Of a DNA stretch of 64,000 nucleotides, positions 26,750-35,328 are shown piece after piece. Location: positions 62,001-126,000 of the forward strand of contig CANLTJ010000008.1 of NCBI GenBank assembly GCA_947493995.1, read 5' to 3'. Position numbers and translations under genes: made by a program. Origin of the DNA: an uncultured Arachnia sp. GTDB lineage: Bacteria; Actinomycetota; Actinomycetes; Propionibacteriales; Propionibacteriaceae. Positions within the stretch are counted from its first letter, which is position 1. Each line of letters begins with the position of its first letter. The notes below the pieces were generated by a model, which saw nothing but the letters and a program-made list of their open reading frames with translations, did no database searches and was not told where the DNA came from.

Positions 26750-28219
26750 ATGAGCAGCACGAACAACGACCGGCCCACCGCGGGCGAACTCGTGCCGGTG
26801 AAGTTCTCCCGCCTCACCCGCCGCGGTGTCCTCCTCGGCCTGTCGCTGACCCAGCTCATCACGCTCGCCATCGGCGGAGCCACGCTCATCGGAGCGTTCT
26901 ACGCCGGCGGCGGGATGCTGCTCGCCTACACCGCCCCCATCTGGGTACTGGCCGCCGCGCTGACCTGGATACCGATCGCAAGCCGGCCCATCGTGGAGTG
27001 GCTTCCCATCGCCTGCTGGTGGCTGTGGCGCACCACCGGCGGGCAGTTGGTGTACCGGCGCAGGATCGTCGTCCCGCGCCCCGTCGGAACCCTCGCACTG
27101 CCCGGCGACATGGCCCGACTACGCGAGTACACCGACCCCGACACCAGCGCAGGGATGATCCACGACCCCCACGCCGCCACCTTGACCGTCGTGTGCGAAG
27201 TCACCCATCCCGCGTTCGTGCTCCTCGATCCCGGCGAACAGGAACGCCGCGTCAGCTCCTGGGGCCGCGTCCTGGCCACCGTCTGCCGCTCCGGGCGAAT
27301 CGCCACTCTTCAGGTCTTGGAGCGCACGCTGCCGGACTCTGGCACCGGACTGGCCGAATGGTGGGCCACCCACGGCACCCCGGACGGATCATGGGCGGCG
27401 GACACCTACGCAGAACTCATCGACCGTGCCGGACCCGCCGGCGAACGCCACGCCACCACTCTCTCGATGTCACTGGACATGAAGACCAGTGCCCGTCAGA
27501 TCAGGACCGCCGGCGGCGGGATACGCGGGGCCGCCGCCGTGCTGCGCCAAGAGATGAACACCCTCGTCGCCGCGCTCCGCTCCGCCGACCTCTCGCCCTC
27601 GGGATGGCTAACACCAGGGCAGATCGCAGTGATGCTGCGCTCCGCCTACGACCCCGCCATCGCCGCCACCCTGGAACGCCACGGGAGGCTCGGCCAGTCC
27701 CTCGCGACCGCCGGGCCGGTTGCAGTCACCGAGACCTGGGGCAAGCTGCGAACCGACTCCGCTCACCACGCAGTGCTCTGGGTCAGCGAGTGGCCGCGGT
27801 CACTGGTGTATCCGGGGTTCCTGTCGCCCGTGTTGCTGTCCACCGGCATCCAGCGGTCGTTCTCGCTGATCTGCACCCCGATGCGCTCCGATGCCGCTGC
27901 CCGCGACATCCGCAAGAAGAAGGTCGAGCACATCTCCGACCAGGCCCAGCGCGCGAAGATCGGCCAGATCGAAGACGCATCCCAGACCGCCGAATACCAC
28001 GACGTGCTCCAACAAGAAGCCGACCTCACCGCCGGACACGGCATCCTCCGCTACACCGGCCTCATCGCCGTCTCCGCACCCACCGTCGAAGAACTCGACG
28101 CCGCCGTCGCCGCGATTGAGCAGGCCGCGATCCAAGCCTCGTGCGAGACCCGGTTGCTCGTCGGCCAGCAAGCAGCCGCGTTCACAGCCGCCGCGCTTCC
28201 GCTCTGCCGGCGCGTGTGA
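26750..28219 (+). CDS. SCO6880 family conjugation protein (PrgI-like N-terminus)
   Basis: 489 aa. The N-terminus has two transmembrane helices in a PrgI-like hairpin (LGLSLTQLITLAIGGATLIGAF, LLAYTAPIWVLAAALTWIPI). A large cytoplasmic part without Walker motifs follows. SCO6880 proteins take the place of the N-terminal half of VirB4, with the ATPase half encoded separately, which fits the VirB4 gene at 30181. It was probably once contiguous with the 29354 gene; a HEPN cargo gene and a tRNA-like gene now intervene. Confidence 0.8.
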   Translation: MSSTNNDRPTAGELVPVKFSRLTRRGVLLGLSLTQLITLAIGGATLIGAFYAGGGMLLAYTAPIWVLAAALTWIPIASRPIVEWLPIACWWLWRTTGGQLVYRRRIVVPRPVGTLALPGDMARLREYTDPDTSAGMIHDPHAATLTVVCEVTHPAFVLLDPGEQERRVSSWGRVLATVCRSGRIATLQVLERTLPDSGTGLAEWWATHGTPDGSWAADTYAELIDRAGPAGERHATTLSMSLDMKTSARQIRTAGGGIRGAAAVLRQEMNTLVAALRSADLSPSGWLTPGQIAVMLRSAYDPAIAATLERHGRLGQSLATAGPVAVTETWGKLRTDSAHHAVLWVSEWPRSLVYPGFLSPVLLSTGIQRSFSLICTPMRSDAAARDIRKKKVEHISDQAQRAKIGQIEDASQTAEYHDVLQQEADLTAGHGILRYTGLIAVSAPTVEELDAAVAAIEQAAIQASCETRLLVGQQAAAFTAAALPLCRRV

Positions 28220-28295
28220 CCGCACCCACCGCTGGGCAACGATCGTCGGCATCGACTTGGGGTGGATGCCGGGTGAAGTGCGAGAGACTGGGGGC

Positions 28296-29156
28296 GTGAG
28301 CGAGATCAACTTTGCCCGGTACCGGGCCTATGTCGACGCACGGGTCGAGGCGAACAACGCCATGATCGCGCTCCTTGCAGGCTCTCGGCTGGCCGCGCAC
28401 AGTCTCCAGCTGCACAGCGGGTCTCCTCATCAGCTCCCCGGACTTTTTCCGGCAGTGAGCGACATTGACCGTTTCAACCTGTTACCGGATCGAGCTTCGC
28501 AGCTCCTACTCGACGCCGATGCGCACCTCGCAGCCGTGGCGATTCCGTACGCACTGGCTGTCTATGAGGCTTTCGTTAAAGATGCAATCACCATGCTGGG
28601 CGACGCAGGCTACGCAGTGTCACAGGCTTGGGGTGCCTTGAATGCGGGGCGCATGCACAAGACCTTCTTCGACGCGGCTGGCGTCGCGGAACCAGCTGAT
28701 GTGATCCCTCTCTTCCACGTGTTGCGTTGTGTTCGGAATGCCCAGATTCACCACGCCGGCCAGGTGACAACTGAAGTGACCGAGGTACTGGACTCCTTGA
28801 CTGATGCGCAGCGCGAGCGATGGGAGCGACTGACGATGGCTCCGCTCGATTCGATGATGAGGGACGGAAAGCTGCACTTCACAATCGGCCATTTGATCGC
28901 TGCGTTTGCGGTCACGAAGGAGGGTGCACGGCGACTCAACGAGGTTCTGGGGCAGAAACTGAGCAGAGAGACCTGGGCCGGGATCGCCGTCGTCGACTTC
29001 GCCGAATCTGCTGAGCACCCGCGCAACAGCAGGCAGTGGAAGCGTGGACTCTTGGGGTTCGCGCGATTCCATTACCTTGGGGGGCTAAGTCTGAGCGCGG
29101 AAGAACTCGAACTCGCGGCACGACAGTCGGGCTACTGGACGGCGACATCGTGGTGA
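28296..29156 (+). CDS. HEPN-motif protein, candidate ribonuclease (cargo)
   Basis: 286 aa from GTG 28296 with GGGGG just upstream; ATG 28266 is an alternative. The helical region AIPYALAVYEAFVKDAITML is followed by VLRCVRNAQIHHAG, whose R-N-x3-H (R about 146) is the HEPN ribonuclease signature, in the expected position after a long helix. The C-terminus is helical and I recognise no named family. It sits between two conjugation genes and ends ten bases from a convergent tRNA-like gene, so it is cargo. RNA cleavage in anti-phage defence is inference. Confidence 0.65.
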   Translation: MSEINFARYRAYVDARVEANNAMIALLAGSRLAAHSLQLHSGSPHQLPGLFPAVSDIDRFNLLPDRASQLLLDADAHLAAVAIPYALAVYEAFVKDAITMLGDAGYAVSQAWGALNAGRMHKTFFDAAGVAEPADVIPLFHVLRCVRNAQIHHAGQVTTEVTEVLDSLTDAQRERWERLTMAPLDSMMRDGKLHFTIGHLIAAFAVTKEGARRLNEVLGQKLSRETWAGIAVVDFAESAEHPRNSRQWKRGLLGFARFHYLGGLSLSAEELELAARQSGYWTATSW

Positions 29157-29159
29157 AAA

Positions 29160-29240
29160 GAACACGGGGGCTCTGTACCCATTGAGCTACATCCGGCTTT
29201 GCCGGAGCCAGGAGTCGAACCTGGGTCTCCACTGTTTTTG
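29160..29240 (-). ncRNA. circularly permuted tRNA-like element
   Basis: Read on the minus strand, a tRNA 3' half comes first: T-arm CCAGG-TTCGACT-CCTGG (29224-29208), acceptor strand CTCCGGC (29207-29201) and discriminator A (29200). After AA comes a tRNA 5' half: acceptor GCCGGA (29197-29192), then TGTA, D-stem GCTC, D-loop AATGGGTACA with the conserved GG, D-stem GAGC (29170). The acceptor arms pair with one bulged T. The outer ends (CCGTGTT and AACAGTGG) can pair as an anticodon-arm-like helix with a bulge, but no canonical anticodon loop is resolved. It may be functional or a scrambled relic. Confidence 0.5.
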
Positions 29241-29315
29241 TGCGAATTGAGGTTGTGACCCTCTAGCCCATGAGTGGCATCCGCTATGTAAGAAGACACT
29301 CTACCACGGACTTGG

Positions 29316-29326
29316 GTGCGCACCTC
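29316..29326 (+). promoter_or_regulatory. GTGCGCACCT motif copy
   Basis: The palindrome GTGCGCAC followed by CT lies 28 bases before the ATG at 29354, in the gap after the tRNA-like element. It matches the motif before other backbone genes. Confidence 0.4.
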
Positions 29327-29353
29327 CTCGTCACACGGCACCAGGAGGTCACC

Positions 29354-30184
29354 ATGCCCACGTTCTTCGATTCGACTGCTGACGCCGCCGAGGCATCCGA
29401 GGCGCTGCGGGGGCTGGCCCACGCGAGCCGGGGTTTCGATCAGCCCGCCGAGATGTACGGGGTGATCGGTGATCTGTCCTCGGGGATGCGCTCGCTGCGG
29501 CAGGCGCTCGACCAGATCGCCGATGTTCATGAGCGGAAGGCCGCTCACGCGTTCAACGACGCTGGCGACCACGAGGCGGGAGTGCGCGACGCGCTCGCCA
29601 CTGCGGAGGAGTTGCGTCAGGCTGCGAACCTCGTCGACCGGGCGTACGACCGGCTCGCGGAAGGCTTCATCGCCGCCGGGCGGATCGCCTGGCATCCTGA
29701 GCCCGCCGTCGAGGAGTCCGCGCCGTCGCGGTGGGTCAGCGTGGTGTTCCTCCAGGGCGAGGAGGCCGACCGGCCGTTGCGTATCCTCGGCGAACTGGGG
29801 CATGTCGATGCGGTGGACTTCCTCGCGCAGTGGGACTACGGCGACGAGACCACGCAGGCCGCGCTGGAGAACGGGTACGTCTACGACGAACCCGGCGAGG
29901 GCACCAACGACCGGGTGGCGCTCTCGGGCGACTACGCGCTCGTCGTCAACCCGCACGTCGGCTACGTCTCGCTGCTGCGCCGCTACACCGAACCGGAGGC
30001 CGAGCTCCCGGATACCGAACAAGTCACGTCCGAGCCGGTGCAGGGTGGGCCGGAGTTGCTGGTGTCGTACTCGTCGCCGGGCGCTCCGGAGCGGGCCGAG
30101 CTGCCGACGGCGAAGCGGGATGGGTCGTGGTTCGAGCCGGCGAAGATCACGGCGGTCAAGCAGTCGCGGGGGCTGGTGCTGTGA
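29354..30184 (+). CDS. element-backbone protein of unknown function
   Basis: 276 aa from ATG 29354, with AGGAGG ten bases upstream. The N-terminal half is helical (ALRGLAHASRGF, SLRQALDQIADVHERKAAHAF, VDRAYDRLAEGFIAAG) and the C-terminal half is beta-rich (WVSVVFLQGEEADRPLRILGEL, YALVVNPHVGYVSLLRRY). The gene is directly coupled to the VirB4 ATPase (GTGA overlap), so it is part of the transfer operon. No family is recognised. Confidence 0.7.
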   Translation: MPTFFDSTADAAEASEALRGLAHASRGFDQPAEMYGVIGDLSSGMRSLRQALDQIADVHERKAAHAFNDAGDHEAGVRDALATAEELRQAANLVDRAYDRLAEGFIAAGRIAWHPEPAVEESAPSRWVSVVFLQGEEADRPLRILGELGHVDAVDFLAQWDYGDETTQAALENGYVYDEPGEGTNDRVALSGDYALVVNPHVGYVSLLRRYTEPEAELPDTEQVTSEPVQGGPELLVSYSSPGAPERAELPTAKRDGSWFEPAKITAVKQSRGLVL

Positions 30185-31665
30185 CCGAGGATCGTGCGCG
30201 GCTGCACACCGCCGTTCTGGTGGCACCGTCGAAGGAGCGGCGGAAGCTCCGCAAGCAGCGCCGCAAAGCCGAGGCCAGGCTCCACGCCGAGCAGCGGAAG
30301 ACGGCGCTTGCCGCCGCGAAGGCGAAGGCTGAGGTGGAACGTGCCGAGCGTCGCGCGACTGTCTACCTGCCGAGGGCCGGCGAGCCCGGTGCTGCGCGGC
30401 TGCGTACTCCGGGCCGGTTCCATCTGACGCGGCATCAGGACACGTCGGCGACGTTGGCGGGCGCGTACCCGTTCGTCGCCGAGGGCGGTCTCGGTGCCGA
30501 TGGCGTGTTCGTCGGCCAAGACCTCTACTCGGGCGGGAGCTTCGTCTACGACCCGTGGGTGCTCTACGCGCGCGGCATCATCACCGCACCCAACGTGGTG
30601 CTGGCCGGGATCGTCGGCTCCGGCAAATCCTCGCTGGCCAAGTCCCTCTACACGCGGTCGCTACCGTTCGGGCGGCGCGTATACGTGCCCGGCGATCCAA
30701 AGGGCGAACACACCGCCGTCGCCAACGCCGTCGGCGGACGCGCCATCGTCCTCGGCCACGGCCTCAACACTCGCCTGAATCCACTCGACGAAGGCCGCCG
30801 CCCCAGCGGCCTCTCGGACGAGCAATGGGCCTCGACCGTCGCCGCGCGACGCCGTGACCTGATCGGCGCACTCGCGGAGACCGTGCTCGCGCGCGGCTTG
30901 TCGCCGTTGGAGCACACGGCGATCGACATCGCCCTGACCCAGACCGTGCGGGAGAACGACGTGCCGATCCTGCCGATGGTCGTTGACCGCATCCTCGCCC
31001 CGAGCGCGGATGCCGACGGCAGACTGGCCGAGGACGGCAGGCTCGTCGGGCACGCGCTGCGCCGCCTCGTCGCCGGTGACCTGGCCGGGCTGTTCGACGG
31101 ACCTTCAACGGTCGCATTCGACCCATCGTTGCCGATGATCTCACTCGACCTCTCACGGGTCACCGAGAACTCGACACTCATCTCGGTGTTGATGACCTGC
31201 TCGTCGGCGTGGATGGAGTCCGCGCTGCTCGACCCGAACGGCGGGCAGCGGTGGGTGATCTACGACGAGGCCTGGCGGCTCATGTCCCATCCCGCACTGC
31301 TGCGGCGAATGGATGCGCACTGGCGACTCGCCAGGCACTACGGGATCGCGAACATGCTGATCTTCCACAAGCTCACCGACCTCGACAACGTGGGCGACCA
31401 AGGCTCCGCCATGCGCTCCCTGGCCAACTCACTGCTCGCGAACGCCGAGACGCGGATCGTGTACCGGCAAGAGTCCGACCAGCTCGGGCCGACCGCAACC
31501 GCCCTCGGTCTGACCGGGACGGAGCAGCAGCTCTTGCCGAACCTCGGCGTCGGACAAGGCCTGTGGCGGATCAAGGCCAGGAGCTTCGTCTGCCAACACC
31601 AGCTCCACCCCGACGAACTCGCCCTGTTCGACACCAGCAGCCGCGCTGCGGGAGGCCACCAATGA
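30181..31665 (+). CDS. VirB4-type conjugation ATPase
   Basis: 494 aa from GTG 30181, overlapping the previous stop. A basic N-terminal coiled segment (ERRKLRKQRRKAEARL) leads to the ATPase with Walker A GIVGSGKSSLAK (about 143) and Walker B RWVIYDEAWRLM (about 356). The order matches the C-terminal motor half of VirB4/TraC proteins, the N-terminal half being supplied by the SCO6880 protein. It powers assembly and substrate transfer at the membrane. It couples to the next gene by an ATGA overlap. Confidence 0.85.
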   Translation: MTEDRARLHTAVLVAPSKERRKLRKQRRKAEARLHAEQRKTALAAAKAKAEVERAERRATVYLPRAGEPGAARLRTPGRFHLTRHQDTSATLAGAYPFVAEGGLGADGVFVGQDLYSGGSFVYDPWVLYARGIITAPNVVLAGIVGSGKSSLAKSLYTRSLPFGRRVYVPGDPKGEHTAVANAVGGRAIVLGHGLNTRLNPLDEGRRPSGLSDEQWASTVAARRRDLIGALAETVLARGLSPLEHTAIDIALTQTVRENDVPILPMVVDRILAPSADADGRLAEDGRLVGHALRRLVAGDLAGLFDGPSTVAFDPSLPMISLDLSRVTENSTLISVLMTCSSAWMESALLDPNGGQRWVIYDEAWRLMSHPALLRRMDAHWRLARHYGIANMLIFHKLTDLDNVGDQGSAMRSLANSLLANAETRIVYRQESDQLGPTATALGLTGTEQQLLPNLGVGQGLWRIKARSFVCQHQLHPDELALFDTSSRAAGGHQ

Positions 31666-32210
31666 ACCTCACCAGCCCACGCCGATCTACCCCGAACGAC
31701 GAAGATGCGATAGCTCCCGTTGAGTTGCCGCACGTCCTCGTCACCGTCGCAGAAGACGGCACCCTCACCGCGACGGTCGATGGAACACCGTTCGAGGCAC
31801 AGGAGACGACCGAGTGGACGCGGGCGACGTTCGGGACGCTCATGGATGCCATCACCAAGGACCGCACCATCGCAGTCCGGGTCGAGGTGCGCGAGAGCGA
31901 CGGCAGCGTCTTCACCGACATCCTCCGCACCCGGAAGCCACGACGGGCAGCGGCCCCGCCCGAGACCCCGGCACCAGAGTCACGTCGAAGTCGCCACGCC
32001 CGACGGATGCCGCGCTTGGCTGAGGTCACCGCAGGCGGGTTCGTGCCCGGCGAGGATGTCGCCGTCGCGACGATCGTCTCCCACACCGACGTCACCGGAA
32101 CCGGGGAGGCCCGTGCACTGATCGACCTCGACGAGCTACCCGACGGCACACACGAGGTGATCCTGTTCGGGCACATCTCGGGCACGCTCGCGGTGCGGCG
32201 GCTGACATGA
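31662..32210 (+). CDS. element-backbone protein of unknown function
   Basis: 182 aa. An N-terminal beta-rich part (HVLVTVAEDGTLTATVDGTPF) and a basic linker (RKPRRAAAPP, RRSRHARRM) lead to a second small beta domain (VAVATIVSHTDVTGTGEARALIDLDEL). It is translationally coupled on both sides, between VirB4 and the coupling protein, so it is likely a transfer-operon accessory. No family is recognised. Confidence 0.65.
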   Translation: MNLTSPRRSTPNDEDAIAPVELPHVLVTVAEDGTLTATVDGTPFEAQETTEWTRATFGTLMDAITKDRTIAVRVEVRESDGSVFTDILRTRKPRRAAAPPETPAPESRRSRHARRMPRLAEVTAGGFVPGEDVAVATIVSHTDVTGTGEARALIDLDELPDGTHEVILFGHISGTLAVRRLT

Positions 32211-33985
32211 ACCAGCGGCAGGCCGGTGGTATGGGCGACGAGCTCACCAACGCCGCCCTGATTGGCCTGATCGGCACGTTCGGGATCGCTCTCGTCCTCC
32301 GCGTCGCTGGTAGCGTCGCCGCGTTCCTCACAGGTACACCGCAGCCCGAAGCTGGCGTAGCGGCGGGGCTCGCCGTGCTGTTCAACCCCGGCGACCCTGC
32401 GACCGCGCTCGGTGCCGACGGGCTCAACCCAGTCGTCTACTGGCTCGTAAGCACGGCACTGCTCGGCGGACTCGCCGCCGGGATCGTCTGGGTCTGGATA
32501 GTGCTACGGCGACACACGCGGAAGACCGAGACCGACCCGCACCGACTCGCGGGGGTCGCGACCAGCCACGAGGTTAAGACCGCCGCCGCCGCGAAGGCGC
32601 TACTGCACCGCGCGGCCACGCTGCGGCCCTCCTTGAAGTCGCCCGAATCGCAGGATGTCGGCTACCTGCTCGGTGCCAGTCGTGGCACGAAGGTCTGGGC
32701 ATCGGTCGAAGACTCGATTCTGCTGATCGGCCCGCCCCGCTCAGGCAAGGGCCTGCACGTCGTCATCAACGCGATCCTCGACGCACCCGGCGCGGTCGTC
32801 ACGACCAGCACGAGGCCCGACAACCTTACCGCGACCCTCCGCGCCCGACGCCGCAAAGGCGGGCCCGTCGCCGTGTTCGACCCCCAGCACCTCGCCGAAG
32901 GCATCCCCGCAGGGCTGCGCTGGTCACCCATTCGCGGCTGCGACGACCCGCTGACCGCGATGATCCGCGCCAACGGACTCGCCGCCGCTACCGGCCTCAG
33001 CGCCGGCGGGGTCGAGTCTGGAGGGTTCTGGGAGGGCAAGACCCGCACCGCACTCCAGTCGCTGCTGCACGCGGCCGCGCTGGACGGCCGCCAGCCTGCC
33101 GAGCTGTTCAGGTGGACCCTCGACCCCAGCGCCGCGTCCGAAGCCGTCGCGATCCTCAACTCCCACCCGAACGCGGCGATGGGCTGGGACGACTCCCTTG
33201 GCGCGATGATCGACGCCGACCCCAAGACCCGCGACAGCATTTGGCAAGGCGTCTCCCTTGCACTCGCCGCACTGGCCGACCCGCGCGTGCTCGATGCCGT
33301 CACGCCAGGCCCGCACGAGCACTTCGACCCCGAGACCTTCCTCACCGAGCAAGGCACCCTCTACCTGCTCGCCACCGGTGCCGGAGCCGGAGCCTCCGCA
33401 TCGCTGGTCGCGGCGTTCGTTGAAGACCTCATCGAAACCGCGCGACGGCTCGCCGCCCGCTCACCCGGAGCGCGGCTCGACCCACCACTGTTGCTCGCAC
33501 TCGACGAGATCGGGAACCTCGCCCCTCTGCCGTCACTGCCGACGCTCATGGCCGAAGGCGGTGGCACTGGGATCACGACCATGCCGGTCTTGCAGTCCCT
33601 CGCCCAGGCTCGCGATCGGTGGAGCGAGCACCAGGCCGGAGCGATCTGGGACGCCAGCATCGTCAAGATCATCCTCGGCGGCGCATCGAACAGCCGCGAC
33701 CTCCAAGACCTCTCCACGCTCATCGGCGAACGCGACGAGTACACCGACAGCGTGACCCTCGGCGACCACGGCACCCGCTCCAACCAGCGCTCCATCCGCC
33801 GTGTCCCGATCCTGCCGCCAGACCGCATCCGCACCCTGCCCTTCGGCACCGGCATCACGATGCTGCGCTCCGCGCCACCCATCGTCACCGATCTGCGCGC
33901 CTGGCCCACCCGGCCCGACGCCGCGCAACTCCGCAGCGACCGCGACGAACTCGAAGCGCTTCTGCGCCACCGTCCCGCCTCCTGA
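32207..33985 (+). CDS. type IV coupling protein (TraG/VirD4 family)
   Basis: 592 aa. Two N-terminal transmembrane helices (AALIGLIGTFGIALVLRVAG, LVSTALLGGLAAGIVWVWIVL) are followed by Walker A IGPPRSGKG (about 175), a short motif VVTTSTRPD, and Walker B LLALDEIGN (about 430) with the TraM-recognition segment GGGTGITTMPVLQSLAQA. It brings the DNA substrate to the channel. ATG 32207 overlaps the previous stop. Confidence 0.9.
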   Translation: MNQRQAGGMGDELTNAALIGLIGTFGIALVLRVAGSVAAFLTGTPQPEAGVAAGLAVLFNPGDPATALGADGLNPVVYWLVSTALLGGLAAGIVWVWIVLRRHTRKTETDPHRLAGVATSHEVKTAAAAKALLHRAATLRPSLKSPESQDVGYLLGASRGTKVWASVEDSILLIGPPRSGKGLHVVINAILDAPGAVVTTSTRPDNLTATLRARRRKGGPVAVFDPQHLAEGIPAGLRWSPIRGCDDPLTAMIRANGLAAATGLSAGGVESGGFWEGKTRTALQSLLHAAALDGRQPAELFRWTLDPSAASEAVAILNSHPNAAMGWDDSLGAMIDADPKTRDSIWQGVSLALAALADPRVLDAVTPGPHEHFDPETFLTEQGTLYLLATGAGAGASASLVAAFVEDLIETARRLAARSPGARLDPPLLLALDEIGNLAPLPSLPTLMAEGGGTGITTMPVLQSLAQARDRWSEHQAGAIWDASIVKIILGGASNSRDLQDLSTLIGERDEYTDSVTLGDHGTRSNQRSIRRVPILPPDRIRTLPFGTGITMLRSAPPIVTDLRAWPTRPDAAQLRSDRDELEALLRHRPAS

Positions 33986-34003
33986 CGACGCTTGGAAGCT
34001 CCA

Positions 34004-34054
34004 GTGCACCTGCCTGACAGAGCGACCCACACGCAGTTGGTCGCCCGAGTCAGG
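34004..34054 (+). promoter_or_regulatory. two-step hairpin touching the SSB gene ribosome site
   Basis: GTGCACCTG (34004-34012) is a variant of the recurring element motif. Next, CCTGAC (34013-34018) pairs with GTCAGG (34049-34054), and GCGACC (34022-34027) with GGTCGC (34039-34044), forming a stem with an internal loop. The outer arm overlaps the first bases of the AGGAGGAGG ribosome site of the gene at 34066, so folding could reduce its translation. Confidence 0.5.
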
Positions 34055-34065
34055 AGGAGGCCATC

Positions 34066-34506
34066 ATGGCCATTCACACCCAGGAATCGCTGTCAGGCTT
34101 CATCGCTTCTGAGCCGTTGCTCACCGAGACTGCAAAGGGAGACGCCAGGTTCTTCGCCCGTATCGGCAAGGAGCACTTCCGCCGCGAGGACGACGGCTCG
34201 TTCACGCAGACCGAGACGACCTACCACCACTTGGTGATGTTCGGGCGTTCCGCTGAGCACGCGCACGCGAGCTTCGCCCAGGGCGACAACTTCGTCGCCG
34301 AGGGCTACACGCGGCCGGTCAACTACGAGCGCAACGGTCAGGCAATCGAGGGCGAAGAGTTCGTCGCCAAGAAGATCGGCCACGACGCCGCGCGAACCCG
34401 CTACGAGGTCGACCGGACGCCGCGCAATGGAGTGGGCCGGGACGCAGCAACGTACGAGCCGACGCAGCGAGCAGCGACCGCGGCGCACGCCCCGGTCAGC
34501 ATGTGA
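34066..34506 (+). CDS. single-stranded-DNA-binding (OB-fold) protein
   Basis: 146 aa. The pattern LLTETAKGDARFFARIGKEHF, YHHLVMFGRSAEHAHASFAQGDNFVAEGY matches an SSB-type OB fold (the FGR...GD.F...G strand order), and a disordered tail follows. Such element-borne SSBs protect transferred DNA. It lies downstream of the coupling protein with its own structured leader. Confidence 0.75.
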   Translation: MAIHTQESLSGFIASEPLLTETAKGDARFFARIGKEHFRREDDGSFTQTETTYHHLVMFGRSAEHAHASFAQGDNFVAEGYTRPVNYERNGQAIEGEEFVAKKIGHDAARTRYEVDRTPRNGVGRDAATYEPTQRAATAAHAPVSM

Positions 34507-34525
34507 GTTCGGGAGTCGAAGCACC

Positions 34526-35083
34526 ATGAACGATCAGCATGAGATGGATGAGCCGGACGTCTTCGACGGACCGCCCCGCGTCACGAACGCGGACATGCCC
34601 GAACCGCCGCACCCCGTGAACTGGAACCTGCTGACGGCGCACGAGCTGGAGCAGGAATGGCTCGCGCTGAACCGGTGGGTTGACTGGCTGCGGCGCACCT
34701 ATGGCCTCCCGGTCGCGGTGGTGCCGCCGTTCTGGCACCACCACCCGGAGATGGTCTGGGAGCTGTCGGCGCTGCACCTGCATTGGCTCGCGGCCTACGA
34801 CCCCGAGCAGAACGCATCCGCGCCGCTCGGTTGGCACCGCGACTTCGCCGACGCTCGAGAGCGGCTTCGCTACTGGGTCACGGCCTGCGGTACTCGTGGG
34901 GACCGCGACCGCCCGACCCGGCAAGCTGCGTGGCCCGGTGAGGACCCGGCACCCACGATCCAGGACTTCACCTTCACCGACCGGGACGCCGAGTTCGTCG
35001 AGTTCGTCATCGCCCAAGTCCGCAAGCGCCAGGAGGCCGAAGACGAGTTCTACGCCGGCCTGGACGACGACGAAGCGCAGTAG
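34526..35083 (+). CDS. DUF4913 domain protein
   Basis: 185 aa. The DUF4913 core is visible as LEQEWLALNRWVDWLRRTYGLP...PPFWHHHPEMVWELSALHLHWLAAY...GWHRDFADARERLRYWV, a common actinobacterial plasmid/element protein of unknown biochemical role. A Glu/Asp-rich tail follows. It is clustered with the SSB gene and the small gene at 35088. Confidence 0.8.
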   Translation: MNDQHEMDEPDVFDGPPRVTNADMPEPPHPVNWNLLTAHELEQEWLALNRWVDWLRRTYGLPVAVVPPFWHHHPEMVWELSALHLHWLAAYDPEQNASAPLGWHRDFADARERLRYWVTACGTRGDRDRPTRQAAWPGEDPAPTIQDFTFTDRDAEFVEFVIAQVRKRQEAEDEFYAGLDDDEAQ

Positions 35084-35087
35084 ACCG

Positions 35088-35315
35088 ATGAGCGGCTACG
35101 CCAAGAAGACCGACCGTCGCCCCTACGAGGAGCGGTCGTTCTCCGTCCGGGCCGTCCACCGCGAACGCGCCGACCTGCACAAGCTCGCCGAGGTTCTCAT
35201 CCGGCTGACATTGCAGGAGACCGGCGAGAGCCGCGCGGCCCGCGCGGCCGAGCGGGTGCCCGACACCTACCGGGCGGCGCCGGATGGCTTGGCCGCCTCT
35301 GAAGCCGCCCGGTAG
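35088..35315 (+). CDS. small basic element protein (75 aa)
   Basis: The ORF reads MSGYAKKTDRRPYEERSFSVRAVHRERADLHKLAEVLIRLTLQETG and so on. The N-terminal basic part followed by one amphipathic helix resembles small DNA-binding accessory proteins of mobile elements. It starts four bases after the DUF4913 stop. No family is recognised. Confidence 0.6.
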   Translation: MSGYAKKTDRRPYEERSFSVRAVHRERADLHKLAEVLIRLTLQETGESRAARAAERVPDTYRAAPDGLAASEAAR

Positions 35316-35328
35316 AATGAACTGTGCA

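Noticed and set aside
29246-29264. Anticodon-like stem GAGG-GTCACAA-CCTC upstream of the tRNA-like gene
   Set aside because: It gives a valine-like CAC loop, but no D-arm or acceptor strand fits in normal order and the flanking bases do not pair; probably chance.
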